Assembly (NCBI GenBank): GCA_020796225.1
Contig: CM036759.1
Location: 23,358,313-23,422,312 of the forward strand
Direction: 5' to 3'
Length of the DNA stretch: 64,000 bases
Origin: Arion vulgaris
Taxonomy: Eukaryota; Mollusca; Gastropoda; Stylommatophora; Arionidae
A program made the translations under genes and the position numbers. The notes under the pieces are model-generated. The model was given only the letters and a program-made list of their open reading frames with translations, ran no database searches and was not told the origin of the DNA. Below are positions 23,842 through 49,802 of the stretch, in pieces (the first letter of the stretch is position 1; each line of letters begins with the position of its first letter).

Positions 23842-24106
23842 GGGGATGTTCTTGAGTCGCTTCGCACTGCCTGTTTGATGAAGACACTAAAATAGATGTT
23901 GAATCGATCCGGCGATTTATGGAGTTTGGAATTACCCTTTTTACAGGTAGAACTGGATGCCTGAGGGGTGAAGTGAGGAGTGTGTTTAATCAGTGAACCA
24001 TGGAAACCATCAGTATGCATACTTTTCAACCTCTGTTGGGGAAGACTGAGCACCTATGGGTTTGCCCAGAGTGCGATGATGTCAGTTTAGTAACCAATAA
24101 CCAATA
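23842..24106 (+). mobile_element. LINE family B, 3' end fragment
   Basis: This is a 5'-truncated tail: GATGAAGACACTAAAATAGA, CTGGATGCCTGAGGGG, and the 3' end AGTTTAGTAACCAATAACCA. The SINE 3 copy starts immediately after it. Confidence 0.85.
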
Positions 24107-24340
24107 TATACGTCATTATTTTGGTCCTGGTGCTCTGGTGCTTATCCTTCGGCGATGTGGCCGGTTTCATCCAGCGTTTACTCGGCTCGTTCTCCATTCT
24201 GTAGTCATGTAGTGTTTTTTACGGTGTGAGGTAGCTAGCCACCGGCCAACCACCTTAATCGCCTCTTACAACATGCGTGGCAGGTAACAGTGGTTCTATT
24301 CTTTACACCCCAATTTGGGCCCCGGTAACCACTCGGCGCT
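24107..24340 (-). mobile_element. SINE family 3, variant with another tail
   Basis: The minus strand begins CCGAGTGGTTACCGGGGCCC with the core TAAGAGGCGATTAAGGTGG. The half beyond the core (24,107-24,240) matches neither the 13,739 nor the 47,189 copy. Confidence 0.6.
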
Positions 24341-24737
24341 TGGGAAACTGAAAGAGACTGGACTATTTTTTATGAAGCCATAAAGAAAACAGCCAGAGAC
24401 CGCGAAAAGTGGAGGACAACTGTTGAGGCCCTATGTTTCACGACAAGGAGTAAGAAAGACTAGTCGATTCCAACTGTGCTGAATGCAGAGCCATGCTCAG
24501 AACACACCTTGTAGATCACATGTCTTATTTACTTCAGGGTGCAATCTTTTCTCCAAAGACTTGCCACATCATTTAGCTATGTGAATTGTGACAGACTGTT
24601 ACTTTAGCATCAGACTTCACAGTCACCAATGGTGCGTGCTGCTAAGTATCTATCCAACGGAGCAATTCTATGATCGCTCTGAACTGAATGAAGGCTGCTA
24701 CTATTATTACTGCCACTACTACTTTACTACACAATTA

Positions 24738-24965
24738 CGGTGGTCTCTGTGGCTAAGTCCTTTGCCGTGTGAGTCGAAGATCATGGGTTCGAATCCTGAC
24801 TGCGCCTTTCTCCTTACGAGTGCAGTTTGTTTTCAGAGAACCCTAGGAGCTACGGAGTTCGTGCTTTGTGCATTACTCTTGGCAGGAGGCGTGCCATTTC
24901 TGCAGAGAGGAACCGAGCTATATGGCGTAAAACCCGGTGCAATGAAGTCAATCTTTCGGCTTTAA
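24738..24965 (+). mobile_element. SINE family 2, tRNA-derived
   Basis: A-box-like TGTGGCTAAGTCC and a perfect B box in GGGTTCGAATCCTG (around 24,786-24,799) form a pol III promoter. The tRNA-unrelated body includes GCCATTTCTGCAGAGAGGAA and GGTGCAATGAAGTCA. A diverged second copy lies at 34,225-34,450. It is not a functional tRNA, because there is no 3' acceptor half after the B box. Confidence 0.75.
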
Positions 24966-24969
24966 ACTA

Positions 24970-38861
<13,892 letters not shown>

Positions 38862-39176
38862 CTTTTTGGCCAAGGGGTTCAACCTTTTAATGGAAACTAA
38901 ACTACACTGATAAAGCGATTACATGCTGAAGTCTGTATCAGAGTTTAGTTATCTCATTTTACATGATCTGCAGCAAAACTCTGGAGGCCAGTTCTACACA
39001 TTTTGCCATAAGAATTCATTTTTCAATTTTTATGCATTTACTGAAACGACTTTGTATTTGTAAATAATTTGATTTTTGTTCATTTCTATTCATTTTTTCA
39101 TACTTATTGTACTACTTTCTATATATAAAATATTTAACATTTCTTGAATATGCATTTGTAACTATTTTATTTCATG

Positions 39177-39182
39177 ATTAAA
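39177..39182 (+). terminator. Possible CDKL polyadenylation signal
   Basis: ATTAAA lies 316 bases after the CDKL stop. No AATAAA was seen between the stop and this point. Weak evidence. Confidence 0.3.
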
Positions 39183-39374
39183 GGCAGTAGCTGTAAATGT
39201 GTTGTATGTACTTCATTTTAGTTGTTGTCTTTGACTAAATTTTACTTTATCTAAATCAAATTTATGATGACCACAGACACTATTGTCACAGAGATTATTA
39301 TTGATGAGTCTGCAGAATATACAGTAAAGAATGGAGGAGCAAGCGTGTACATAAAATACCCAAACAACGCTAGG

Positions 39375-40050
39375 GATACAATCTCGGGGAAGTTCAGGCA
39401 GTCACAATGGCAAGTGAGAAATGGTTGAAAACCATGCCTGATCCACAACTTGTGGTATTTTTGAAAGATGCAAAATCAGCTTTCCAAGCACTTCAGCCAA
39501 TGAGATTGCCCGATCATCATGCAGTGGATGCCATCTTACTGAGGAATACCAGTAAATGAGACAGTAGACCGACTGGCTAAGGAAGGTACTGCAGGAGAGC
39601 AACTGGATATCAATCAATCAAGTGCCATGCCTGCCGATGCAGTGATGTTGTCTCTCCACAACTCTCTCTGCTTGGTCCATGTAATCAGTTCTGACGTCGA
39701 ACCATGATGTCAGGCCATCCAGCATCTTCTCCCTCTGTCTTCCGCCATACCAGTTACATATTATCAAAAGAAAAGGATTAAATCAATCAGAAAGCTACCA
39801 GTACTAACCAAAATAGGAGCAGATTAGAACAAATTTGTTATTCTGTGTTTCAGAACAGGACATAATTTACTTTGCAGTCAATATATACAAAGTTCAATAT
39901 TGGCAAGTCATCTATGTACAATGACTGATAATTCAGACTGTAGAGCACATACTTCAAGACTGCCTCGAATATGAATATACTGAGACAAACTCATTGGCCT
40001 AGTGAAACAACACTTGAAAGAAGAAAACTACAAGGACGTTTGTGAGAGAT
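39375..40050 (+). mobile_element. LINE family C, RNase H to C-terminus, decayed
   Basis: GEVQAVTMASEKWLKTMPDP, QLVVFLKDAKSAFQAL and DHHAVDAILLRNT are RNase H-type residues. RTGHNLLCSQYI and DCRAHTSRLP near 39,850-39,970 match the RTGH...C..AEH C-terminal domain of such LINEs. Stops and shifts throughout. Confidence 0.75.
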
Positions 40051-40109
40051 AGTCAGTGAAATTTATACTAGTGACAACACTGAATAAATATATATATATA
40101 TACGCAACC

Positions 40110-40465
40110 ATCTTAGCTATGGGCATGCTCAGCAGTGGACGACTAAGATGGTTGGGGCATGTGAGAAGAATGAAAACGTGTCACAGACCAAAACAAATGT
40201 TGTTCTGTGAACTTTCAGATGGGAAGAGGCACCAGGACAGACCACTGCTCAGATATAAAGATGTCTGCAAAGCCTCAATGAAAACCTTCTTTATAGGTCC
40301 CAGCGTATGGGAAAACAATCTGATGACAGAGTTGTGTGGAAAGCGATATTGCGTAAGGGCGCAGTCTTTTGAGAAGAGACTTATGTATGAGCTGAAAGAC
40401 AAGAGAGAAAAGCAAAAACTCAGAAGTGTCACAGTAAAACACTTGCCAATTGACCATCTGTAAAG
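40110..40465 (+). mobile_element. LINE family G, C-terminal fragment
   Basis: The frame at 40,056-40,463 contains MGMLSSGRLRWLGHVRRMKT, KQMLFCELSDGKRHQDRPLL, RYKDVCKASMKTF. This is the very common LRWLGHV.RM...YGEL..GKR end of RTE-type LINEs. A short (TA)n run lies just before it. Confidence 0.88.
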
Positions 40466-41169
40466 ACGAAAAATGCCATATATATATATATATACAATAT
40501 TTCATGGGAACAAAAGGAAGAAAGCAAAGACTGGGATAACATTTTTTTAAAACCAGAGTCGTTAAAATGAAGTAGATCTTTAAATGAAATAAATTTGTGT
40601 CCTTCACTACTTTGAGACTGCATTTCAACAGACAGATTGGGGGTGTGGATAGTGAAGTAGATAAGTAATCATATACTGTGTTAATTCCAGGGTTCGAGAC
40701 AACTTGGGCCTAAAACATGTTCAGAGTGCACATGATAATATTAAAACTGATTCAGGAATACAAACATCATATCAGTGAGTTCACTATAGTAGTAACTGCT
40801 CAACCTCCAAAATTGTTTCTGGCAAAACCATATAGTTTTTTTCTTAGTTTTTCAGAGAATTTGAACTTGCTATGCTATTTCTTTCCATGTACTAAAATGA
40901 TATATATTCAGCACCAAATTTATTTACAAGTTCTGCATTTTAGTTTGATAATTGATAATTCAGTTTGTAAGTTATGCAATATCTGTTTATGTAAAACAAA
41001 TTCTACTTATTTAAGATGTTACATTCATTTTGAGAATTTAATTATTTAATTATGCTCATTTGTTTGTTTATTATATAAGTAATTTATGATAACTTGTTGC
41101 ATGAATGTTGCTTAACATTAATGAATTCATATCATTGAATGACAGATTTTGTACACACATTACCAGTCA

Positions 41170-41850
41170 TACAATTCATAAAAAAAGACAGATTAAATGG
41201 TTTGTACACCTGACAAGAATGCCATAGTATTTGCTACCACAGAGAACCACACTGAACAAGTATAAAGAGTACAGAGCAGTGCATACAAAAGATGGAGCGA
41301 CTGCATCAAGAACAGCCATAATAACATAAATAACAGCTTACAAAGTGCCTTAGAACAAGCGCACACAAGATCACAAACCCCCCCAACACTTCTATGAAGT
41401 AGTAAATGGTGGAAGAGAAAAAAAAAAGAATTGCATATGGTGCTTGGGTATGCTACCCTTATCCATCTCCAAAACCATAACTATAGTTACATGTGATGCA
41501 AGTCTACCTGCTTTCTCATTATTGCAAACACCCTACTTGTCTAGGACAGTATAGCCATGTACAACCATTAAAGTTACCTACATCTATTTGCAAAGCCCAT
41601 ATATATTGAAGTGAGTACAACTTCAGTAATGAATGTCATAAGAGAAACAACAAATTAATTGGTTTGGCTACATAAGCAGATTACCAACAGACAGTGCTCC
41701 TCAAAGAGCAGTTACTCCGATACAGTGGATACAAAGCAAAAGACCGTCCATGCAAAAGGTGAACTTCAGAGATAAAAACACAGTTTCTGAAGCACACACA
41801 AAAGCCTGTTCTAGAAATCTTATCCTGACAATATGAGGCAAAACAGGACT
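41170..41850 (+). mobile_element. Degenerate LINE D-like fragments
   Basis: 41,170-41,400 has AGACAGATTAAATGGTTTGT and ACTGAACAAGTATAAAGAGT. 41,600-41,850 has AAGAGAAACAACAAATTAAT, GACAGTGCTCCTCAAAGAGC and GATACAAAGCAAAAGACCGT, matching family D. Two insertions or one interrupted copy. Confidence 0.65.
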
Positions 41851-41859
41851 AGAGAAAAG

Positions 41860-42655
41860 AAAGAAACATATTGAACATGGCTGTGTGGACATTTTGAAAC
41901 ATGAGTGAAGTTAGAAACCACATATGTTAACTAGAAACCCTAGAAATAATTTCGCACTACAAAGCACAGACTCATTTAAGTATACAAGAACATCATCATC
42001 CATGGCATTATCTGCTTTCAACAGACTAGCTTTCAGGTCTCTTTTATACTGTACAAATATTGTATATGTTTTACAATCAAATCACCTCAGTTACAAACCA
42101 TTCTTACTGTAGTCATTGTTGTACTTTGCACATTCCTCTCTCTCACGGTGCAGTAGGTTGGTGATTGACTTTTGGATACTTTTAATTTCATTACATTTAT
42201 ATTTCATTGTCAGTATATATTACTTTAAACACATATATCTAGATAATAAATGTTACAAATTGTGAATTAGCAGAAACATTCTATTGTGTGTGTGAGTGAA
42301 TGATTATGAATGCTGGTTATTTCATGAAACAAAATATTTTATACTTCTTCACAGTTTCATCAGATGTTTAAGTATATTTCAATGTTCAGAATGGATGAAT
42401 ACTATTTGAGATATGCAAGGATATGAATAGACTAAATAGTATAACAACAGAACATGCTGTTGTACTTGTTTTGAATGAATCTGAAGATAAATTAGACTTA
42501 GAATGCAATTATTCTGATAAGGATATAGAAAGTGAGTTAGATGATCATTAAGACGAGGAAGAATAGTTTTAATAGATTGATATTCAAGCTATATATGCTC
42601 AATCTGGAGAACAATCTACATATACAGGAGTATTCACGGCTGTGCCTACATATCA
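41860..42655. other. No gene recognised
   Basis: Intergenic AT-rich DNA. An acidic open stretch near 42,460-42,560 (LNESEDKLDLE-like) faintly recalls piggyBac N-termini but is too short and broken to call. Confidence 0.45.
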
Positions 42656-42660
42656 TCATC

Positions 42661-43048
42661 AGGTGCCGTGCTTGCCCGAGTGGTTACCTGGGCTCAAATT
42701 TGGAGTGTAAAGAATAGAACCACTGTTATCTGCCATGCATGTTGTAAGAGGCGTCTAAGGAGGTTTGGCTGAAATCGGATGCATGCGTCCGCTAGGGAAT
42801 GATAACCCAAACAAATGCTTGCAGAAAACGGATGCACCAAGCCGTAAGGCGCATAACATGGTGCAACGACCCCTCACAATGAAGAATGGGATAGCAGATT
42901 CTATGGTCGCCAATCTGCCTTGGTGATTTAGCCATGCAGTAAGAATGTCAGACCTACCATCACGAGGGTGGCCAAAACTTACTGCGGGAAGAGGTCGACA
43001 CAAACGGGAAGCAGAAATCATAGGAATTATATCCTACAGAACTGCCAC
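42661..43048 (+). mobile_element. SINE family 3 with LINE-type tail
   Basis: Head GCTTGCCCGAGTGGTTACCT, core TAAGAGGCGTCTAAGGAGG, then the same tail as 47,189-47,699 (GGATGCACCAAGCCGTAAGG, GCCAAAACTTACTGCGGGAA, GACACAAACGGGAAGCAGAA). It stops short of the full tail. No clear target duplication. Confidence 0.75.
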
Positions 43049-44265
43049 TAAAAATTACACACTGATTGAACTGGACACCAACAAATAAATATAAAAATAG
43101 CATTAGACAGTGTGCACTTCATATTTAATGTTTATATAGCACAGTTTACAGTGAAGCACTGGTACATAAACATCTAATCATGAAACAAACATCACAGGTA
43201 AACATTTACTATAGTGCTCTTGAAATGCTTGATTGGAAGTCAACCTGGGTCTTCTGTTATCTCATGACATGACCATAGATATCAGCATGATTTGACTTGC
43301 ACAACACAGAAAGTAGAAGTGTGGTTTGAAATGAAGTATCTTTGTGAACATTAAGAGAATAAAAAAATGGGGTTCCTGTTGTCATCGAGGTACTGCGGTT
43401 GGCTTATGCTACAAAAGTACTTGGTTCATATCTCAAAGTGATCAGATTATTTTCCAGTGATTGTTTATCTCAATGTAGGTGAGATAGTGCCTAGTCCTAT
43501 CAGAAATGGATAATAAAATGTAGATTCTGTGTTCAAGCTGAGCATGTAAACAAACACTGGCAGTTGAAAATCAAAAAGAGTAGGCTGGAAAGATACTGCC
43601 TGGATAAAAGTAATATCATCTTGCTTGTCCCTGTTGGAACTTGACTCCCGTTACAGCAACTCTTGCATGAGGTGTTCGGCGTCTATCCAGTCATATTCAA
43701 CTCACCTATGAAATCTTGCACCCATCGCCTACTTGGTCTTCCCTTCTCTTGTCTGTCAAAATAATAGAGTAGCAAAACCTCCTACAAATTTTCATAATTC
43801 ACAAAATTACACCAGAGAACCTCACCAGTGCTATAAAGTTCATGCACTGTCAACAAGATATTCCTATATAAGAAAGAGATCACAGCACACATGGTTATTC
43901 CCCGAAATGTAATGATGGTGATACAACCAATCAAGGGAATAAAACTGACTACATTTTAAATCACAACACTTTAGTCATAGTAACATGCTGGATCATAGTT
44001 AAATCGCTGAATTGATTGAACATCTATTTTAGTGTCCTCAATCACAACAGGCAGTCGCGAAGAGACTGAAAAATTACACCTACCTTAAAATAACATATTT
44101 TTCCTTGCATGATTGGCAAGTCACATGACTTGACATCATAGAGAGTTGAAAGAAAATATTTATATTTTATATGAAATTAATTAAATAAAATTAATTTTCT
44201 TATAAATCCTGCAATAATATAAAGAGATCCAGTCACCTGATTATTTTATTACATTCATTATAATA
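43049..44265. other. No gene recognised
   Basis: Intergenic. A weak LINE-like antisense segment lies near 43,640-43,760 (words such as CACCCATCGCCTACTTGGTC), and a LINE B-like trace near 44,010-44,070. Neither is firm. Confidence 0.4.
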
Positions 44266-44269
44266 TATC

Positions 44270-44545
44270 GAATAATGTCGTCTGGTCAACCATTAGTAAC
44301 AACTGTTATAAGGAGAAGATGGAGGTATTTTGGGCATATCGTGAGAAGAAATGATCAAAGAATATCAAAGCAGGCATTGAAGTGGGAGGCAAACGTTTAA
44401 GAAAGAGATGATGCCATAGGGAACCGTGAAACAAACTTTCTTGAGAGAGGCAAGAAATATTGGACTGATGGAAGAGATTGAGTGAGTTTCTCAGGACAGA
44501 GCAGTATGGAGAAATTACTTCCAAGCCCTATGTAATGTATAACTG
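44270..44545 (+). mobile_element. LINE family F, plus-strand fragment
   Basis: GTCGTCTGGTCAACCATTAG is the SGQPLVTTVI segment, followed by RRRWRYFGHIVRRNDQRISK, GLMEEIE and a decayed 3' end. A (TA)n run follows at 44,557. Confidence 0.82.
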
Positions 44546-44559
44546 TACAAGAGGAGTAT

Positions 44560-46055
44560 ATATATATATATATATGTTGTCTGTGCAGTTTTATTCAACA
44601 ATCGTTCAAAGTTCAACAGTTAGCAAGAGCCTGACATTTACATGTGCAATAAATATAAATTTTACAACTTCAGATAGAGCTGATAATTTGTAAAGCATTA
44701 TCAATATAGTGAAAGATTAGTATCGATAAGTTGTAACGCCAATGTTGACCAGAATAATTATATAATAAAAACATATGAGAATGTATGTGTGAACAGAGAG
44801 TAAAATCTGATAGAAAAGGAACATGGGAAGGGATGTAGTTGCATATAAAACACTAGTAGCATGTCCCTTGCGGAACGTTGATTTCATCACAGCCTGCCAG
44901 AAAAACTCTAACTAGTTCTACCGCTTCCACCAGCACCATGTTCAAGGTTTCTTTGATGTCCTGCTGCCACCTTCATCTTAGTTGTTCTCTGTTTCGTACT
45001 CCAGGAACCATGCTACAGCCAACAATTTAAAACACTAGACTTTTATAAATAGCATTTATGAATAATAATTTTAAAAAATTAAGCAAACTAAAGGTTGTTC
45101 TAAAATGCTAATCTTGGTGACATTCAATGTCTTTGTAATGGGATGTGGCCAGGCATACTCAATCTCTACTAAGAACATAACATTGGTTTGTCAGTTTTGT
45201 ACAATCAAGAGAATTAAAATAAAACAATTCATAGGCCCAGAAGAGCAATGACTTTTCTCTAGGTCACACATGGTTACTCACCAAAGTGCAATGATGATGG
45301 TCCAATCAATCAATTTCTAGGTCAAGTAGATACAGTTTTAGGTTCAATTGGATTAGTTCAATTTCTGGTTACAAGAACACATGTCACATCTATTTTTATA
45401 CATACTGGGTTATCATTAAAACATACATTATGACGCTTCTAAAGTTTGTAATTGAAATTAAGTCACAATTTCAACTCTTTAGTTTGGCAAATAAGAAAAA
45501 TATCTGGGGGAAAAAAAAAGAAACCAATATGGAAAAGAAAACAGTAGGACAGTTTTAGAAAGTTATTTTTCTATTCCAGAATGGATTGCAAACCTGAGGT
45601 CTTTGCTGGTTGCCCCACAATTTATTTTGAAAAGTTGCTTCTTTAGGCCAGGTTTCTGCTCTCTGTCCCCCCAAGGATGGGACAGTTTTGCAAGTAGTGT
45701 TCTGGGATCTGTCTGGTCAATTTTGTGCAGGTGGGCTCTGAGACTACAATATCCTATTCTGAGCCTGAATATCTGTCCATTTCTAGTGTGTTAATGCTGT
45801 TTGACTCTGACTTGCAACCTGTGTTTAGGTATCTCCATTCTGTTTTCATGGAATGTTGACATGGTAGTCTAAATGTTCCAGCTTCAGCACTCTTGGGTTG
45901 TAAATGAAAGGAACAATGCCATGATAGATCTGACTGCTGCATGTATATACTTCTGTATTAGAGCATGGGCCCTGATTTATACCACTCTGTGATCTAGCTG
46001 ATATACTCGGCAGATCAGTTGTGTTATCTGTGTGGGTTGACTCCCACAACCTTTC
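44560..46055. other. No gene recognised
   Basis: Intergenic. 45,560-46,050 is less AT-rich and may be an old antisense LINE, but no frame aligns convincingly. Confidence 0.4.
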
Positions 46056-46063
46056 TATCTTAA

Positions 46064-46961
46064 CCCTTTGGTCCCCAGCACGTCAAAAAAAATTACCTCA
46101 TAAAAAACACTAAAAGGGGAATAACTCCTCAAAAACGCAACATGTCTTTCTAAAAAATTAATAACAATAAAACTATTGCTTGTAGAACATTCAAATAATG
46201 AGCAACAATACTGTGAACTGGATAAAGTTTCACAAGAAATTATACCCATAAAGATGTAATTCTGCAGATAAACCTTAATTTCGGCAGCAGTTACTACGTC
46301 CCACTTTGAATCAATTTTCCCAGCTCTTTTCTGACGATCAGCGTACAAATTCAAAATACTGCTCCTCAAAAATTAAGCTGAAATAATCGAATGGTTCTGC
46401 ACCCTCCTCTAGTGTATGAGAAGGCCCACTCTCTTCCATAAATGGCTCCACAACTAATAGGGAAGTGGTATCACTCCAACCATCCCTGTCAACAACGGGC
46501 ACAGGGTCGGTCTCCTCGATGTCGGAAGAAAAATCCTCAAAATCTAATTGAACATCGTGGTCGACAGGTTCAGCTTCGTCGTCACTGGACAATTCAACAT
46601 CACTCTCAGAATCACAAGATCTAATGTAATCCCCTATCTCACCTAGCTGCATGAAATGTTCCTCAAACTCAAAGTCCTCACTTTAACTATCGGTATTGAA
46701 ATTAGAAGCCATTTCCCAAAAAATTTGAACTACTAAGCACAATTTATAAAATTCACAAAGAAATACTAGCTCCGATCAGTTTTCGGCGTCAAATAAGGAA
46801 AATTTCCATGTTCGTCCTACTTATAGGTCACAGTTCAAGCTATATAAAATTTGGACTTCTCGTTTATTTAGCGAATTCTTCCAAAACAATATAAAAACCC
46901 GTATATTTCGTATACGGCGCCTACGTAAACCCGTATATTTCCGTATATGGCGGCCAAAGGG
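46064..46961 (-). mobile_element. piggyBac element, internally deleted, both ends intact
   Basis: TTAA target copies at 46,060-46,063 and 46,962-46,965. Termini are CCCTTTGGTC on the left and CCCTTTGGCC as the reverse complement of the right. 898 bp. The minus strand carries a piggyBac-type N-terminus starting at an ATG at 46,712-46,710 (MASNFNTDS, then an immediate stop). It continues in the same frame with FEEHFMQLGEIGDYI, then GPSHTLEEGAEPFDYFSLIF and a shifted EIKVYLQNYIFMGII. It jumps from there to the 3' terminal region, with the catalytic domain missing. It is related to, but not the same as, the element at 11,213. Confidence 0.88.
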
Positions 46962-47188
46962 TTAAGACAGAGATACATTAAATTAATTTGTTTACCAAGA
47001 TTTCCTTCCCCATAGCTAAAGCCCATTACAACTCTTCCTTGTTTGATGTTCCCATCATGGAACATATGTGGTAATTTCATTACCAACAATAGAGTCACAT
47101 GTTGCACCACTCCATACTGCTGGGAAAATGTTGTTTGGTTTTTATAACTTTATGTGTTTATCAAACATGGACACTTTGCTAGTGGTAC

Positions 47189-47699
47189 TTCTTCTTCTGC
47201 GTTCTCACTAGATTGGGATTTCGGATTCTCTAATAAAGGCAGCCATCTGCCTCAGATTATCAGACACGCCATACAGTTTGTCATGGACGCTAGTGTAAGT
47301 GGGCCACCTCTTTCTTCTCAAGTCTGCATACTGGGGACAGTTCTGTAGTATATGATTTCTGCTTCCCGTTTGTGCTGACCTCTTCCCGCAGTAAGTTTTG
47401 GCCATCCTCGTGATGGTAGGTCTGACATTCTTACTGCGTGGCTAAATCTCTGAGGCAGATTGGCGGCCGTAGAATCCGTTATCCCACTCCTCATTGTGAG
47501 CGGTCATTGCACCATGTTATGCGCCTTATGGCCTGGTGCATCCATTTTCTGCAAGCATTTGTTTCGGTTAGCATTTCCTAGCGGACACATGCATCCGATT
47601 TCAGCCAAACTTCCTTAGTCGCCTCTTACGATATGCGTGGCAGGTAACAGTGGTTCTATTCTTTACACCCCAAATTTGGGCCCCAGTAACCACTCAGCG
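47189..47699 (-). mobile_element. SINE 3 head fused to a LINE 3' end, with target duplication
   Basis: Bounded by the 11-bp direct repeat GCTAGTGGTAC (47,178-47,188 and 47,700-47,710). Minus strand: tRNA-like head GAGTGGTTACTGGGGCCCAA, core TAAGAGGCGACTAAGG, then a LINE C-terminus. Its frame reads SRNHILQNCPQYADLRRKRW and DNLRQMAAFIRESEIPI and stops at TAG, followed by the 3' end AACGCAGAAGAAGAA. 511 bp. The target was itself a LINE relic (47,700-47,835). Confidence 0.82.
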
Positions 47700-47835
47700 G
47701 CTAGTGGTACAAGATGCTTGATTAATCAATACAGAACTGGGGTCACCAGTCACCTTATGATGATGGAAATGTTGAGAATGAGATCTGAGAACCTATGGAC
47801 CTGTTCTGAGTGCAATGATGATGATCTTCAATAAT
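47700..47835 (+). mobile_element. LINE C-terminal relic (A/B type)
   Basis: LINQYRTGVTSHLMMMEMLR and ENLWTCSECNDDD resemble the last residues of families A and B. It is interrupted by the SINE 3 insertion at its left. Confidence 0.6.
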
Positions 47836-47839
47836 CGAT

Positions 47840-49370
47840 CCATGTCTGAAGGTCTTCCCACTATCAATTACCCATGGAAGTGCCTGGCTGGGGACAAGAG
47901 CCCTTTCTATCAGACATAATTAAGCTAATATCACATTACATATATTTGAAAATGTAATATATACATTGGTTATCTTACAACATCATTTAAAAAAAATAAG
48001 CCATAGAGAATCTGTCAGAAACATGTATTCTAAAATGGTCAAGTCAAATATGAAAGACAATATCATAGATAGATATATAAAGTATACAAGACCATAGAAA
48101 TACAATCTTCTAACTCTTGTTTGCAGAAGTCATACAAAGAAGATCATAGAAACATATCACAAATTATTTTACAAGTGTTACATTTGTAAAGTGTTACACA
48201 TGACAGGCTCTAAAATGCTATGTGAAGGATGTCTTGAAATAGTAAAAGTCACATCTGTTTTAATGATTTTGAGAATATGTTTTAAAGTACTAAACAGATT
48301 ATTAAGGGATGTTTGAAACAATCAAGCAATTTTAACTCGTTTCAACTATGTCAATATACAATGATGCACAAATAGTATTCAAGTATTTAGAAAAAAAATG
48401 TACGCAAATACTCAGCAACATGTGTTGACTTTCATCTTGAAATAAATGGTACTAAAACTTGGCTTTCAGTGTCCTACCCATATCGATCTTAGATAGTTGA
48501 GTGTTATTCCCATTTCAAATCTTTTGACAATGGCCGCCATCAAGGCAGACCATACACCTTTCCCACTTACAAGACCAAGACATATGTATATGAAATCATA
48601 CACACTGACTGATATCTGAAGAGTTGCAGAGGATATTGGAATATTAATCGGCACATGCCATAAAATCCTTTAAAATGTGCTTTTGTCATTGATACTGGAA
48701 TAACTACATAGATACAATTTTGAAGCGGATAAAACAACCAATTAGTCAGTAAGTCTACTCACTAACGAAAAAATAAAAATGAGTCCTTGAAATTATTGAA
48801 TAACGCTTGTAAATTTTAGAAGCTTAAAATTACTGTAGCGATAAAAATTTAATATCACAAAAATCTAAAACACACACAATTATAAGTTAAATAGTGTACA
48901 GTATTCCAACCTATAGGGCCATGTATGGTGGGATGATGAGTGCTCCAGTGACTTTCAGATCACACATAGGAGAAGATGAACTTCTGGCAGATTCAACCAG
49001 GCCGGACAGGTAATGAAGAGAGGAGACAGACTAAACTAACATCGCATTCTCCACATTAGGGGTTAGAAACCCCTTCCTGTAAAAAATATATATTAAAGAA
49101 ACAAACACAAGAGAAACCTTTCTAGATCTGCTAAAAGAGTAAAACAAGCCAGATAAGTTCCACAATGATGGTTGTGGATCAATGAAAAAGTATGGACTGG
49201 CATTGGAGATCATGGATTGAAAAGTCAAGAGACCAGAATTAATAGGATCACTTGTAAATGCATTATATGTTGACTATGATGGACAGATGATACAGAAAAC
49301 CTTATTATGAAATGTGAAATAAAGAAAGTAGCAATGTACAGACTTGATAAATGTAACAAACAGAATTGCA
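47840..49370. other. No gene recognised
   Basis: AT-rich intergenic DNA. Only a LINE B-like scrap appears afterwards, at 49,380-49,480 (TGTATTTAACCAGGGAGCC, ACCATCAGCATGCACAT). Confidence 0.5.
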
Positions 49371-49544
49371 CAAGTAGGACAGTGCCAAAAATTAGTGTAT
49401 TTAACCAGGGAGCCACATTAACCATCAGCATGCACATCTTTAAATATCTGTTTGGGGAGACTACCTAGCACCTGTAAGGTTATCTGGAGTACTGTGAAGC
49501 CACTTCAATAATCAAACAAAGAGAGACATCTAATAGAGAAACTA

Positions 49545-49802
49545 CAGGGTGTTCAAGATAATTGCAGCCCCATTGACAAATCGAAAGTTGCCAGATAACC
49601 TATCGCGTTGTGTCAATTTACTATTTAAACCGGTTCTGACTAGCTTGTCCTACGTCACATTTGTTCATCACCCTTCCCGCACTACAATTACATACCGTCA
49701 CACAACCTTGACCTATACTACGTCATAGCTGAACCTTCTCATTTTCATACATATATGCCAGATTAGCTCCATTCACAGACCGCTTTTATCTTGAACACCC
49801 TG
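49545..49802. mobile_element. Tc1/mariner-type MITE, copy 2
   Basis: TA at 49,543-49,544 and 49,803-49,804. Ends are CAGGGTGTTCAAGATAATTG on the left and CAGGGTGTTCAAGATAAAAG as reverse complement of the right. The body is the reverse complement of 37,090-37,342 (shared TGACGTAGTATAGGTCAAGG, AGTCAGAACCGGTTTAAATA). 258 bp. Confidence 0.88.

Noticed and set aside
24743..24815. Possible tRNA gene with a perfect B box
   Set aside because: The 3' half of a tRNA is absent and the sequence continues into a SINE body also found at 34,225, so it is a SINE head.
43375..43560. tRNA-like SINE head (GCGGTTGGCTTATGC and TTGGTTCATATCTC)
   Set aside because: Both boxes are poor and there is no second copy.
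46868..47110. 80-residue minus-strand frame beside the deleted piggyBac element, with a motif like KLPHMFHDGNIKQG
   Set aside because: It loosely recalls a piggyBac-like protein segment but runs across the element boundary at 46,962 and has no supporting flanks. Not called.
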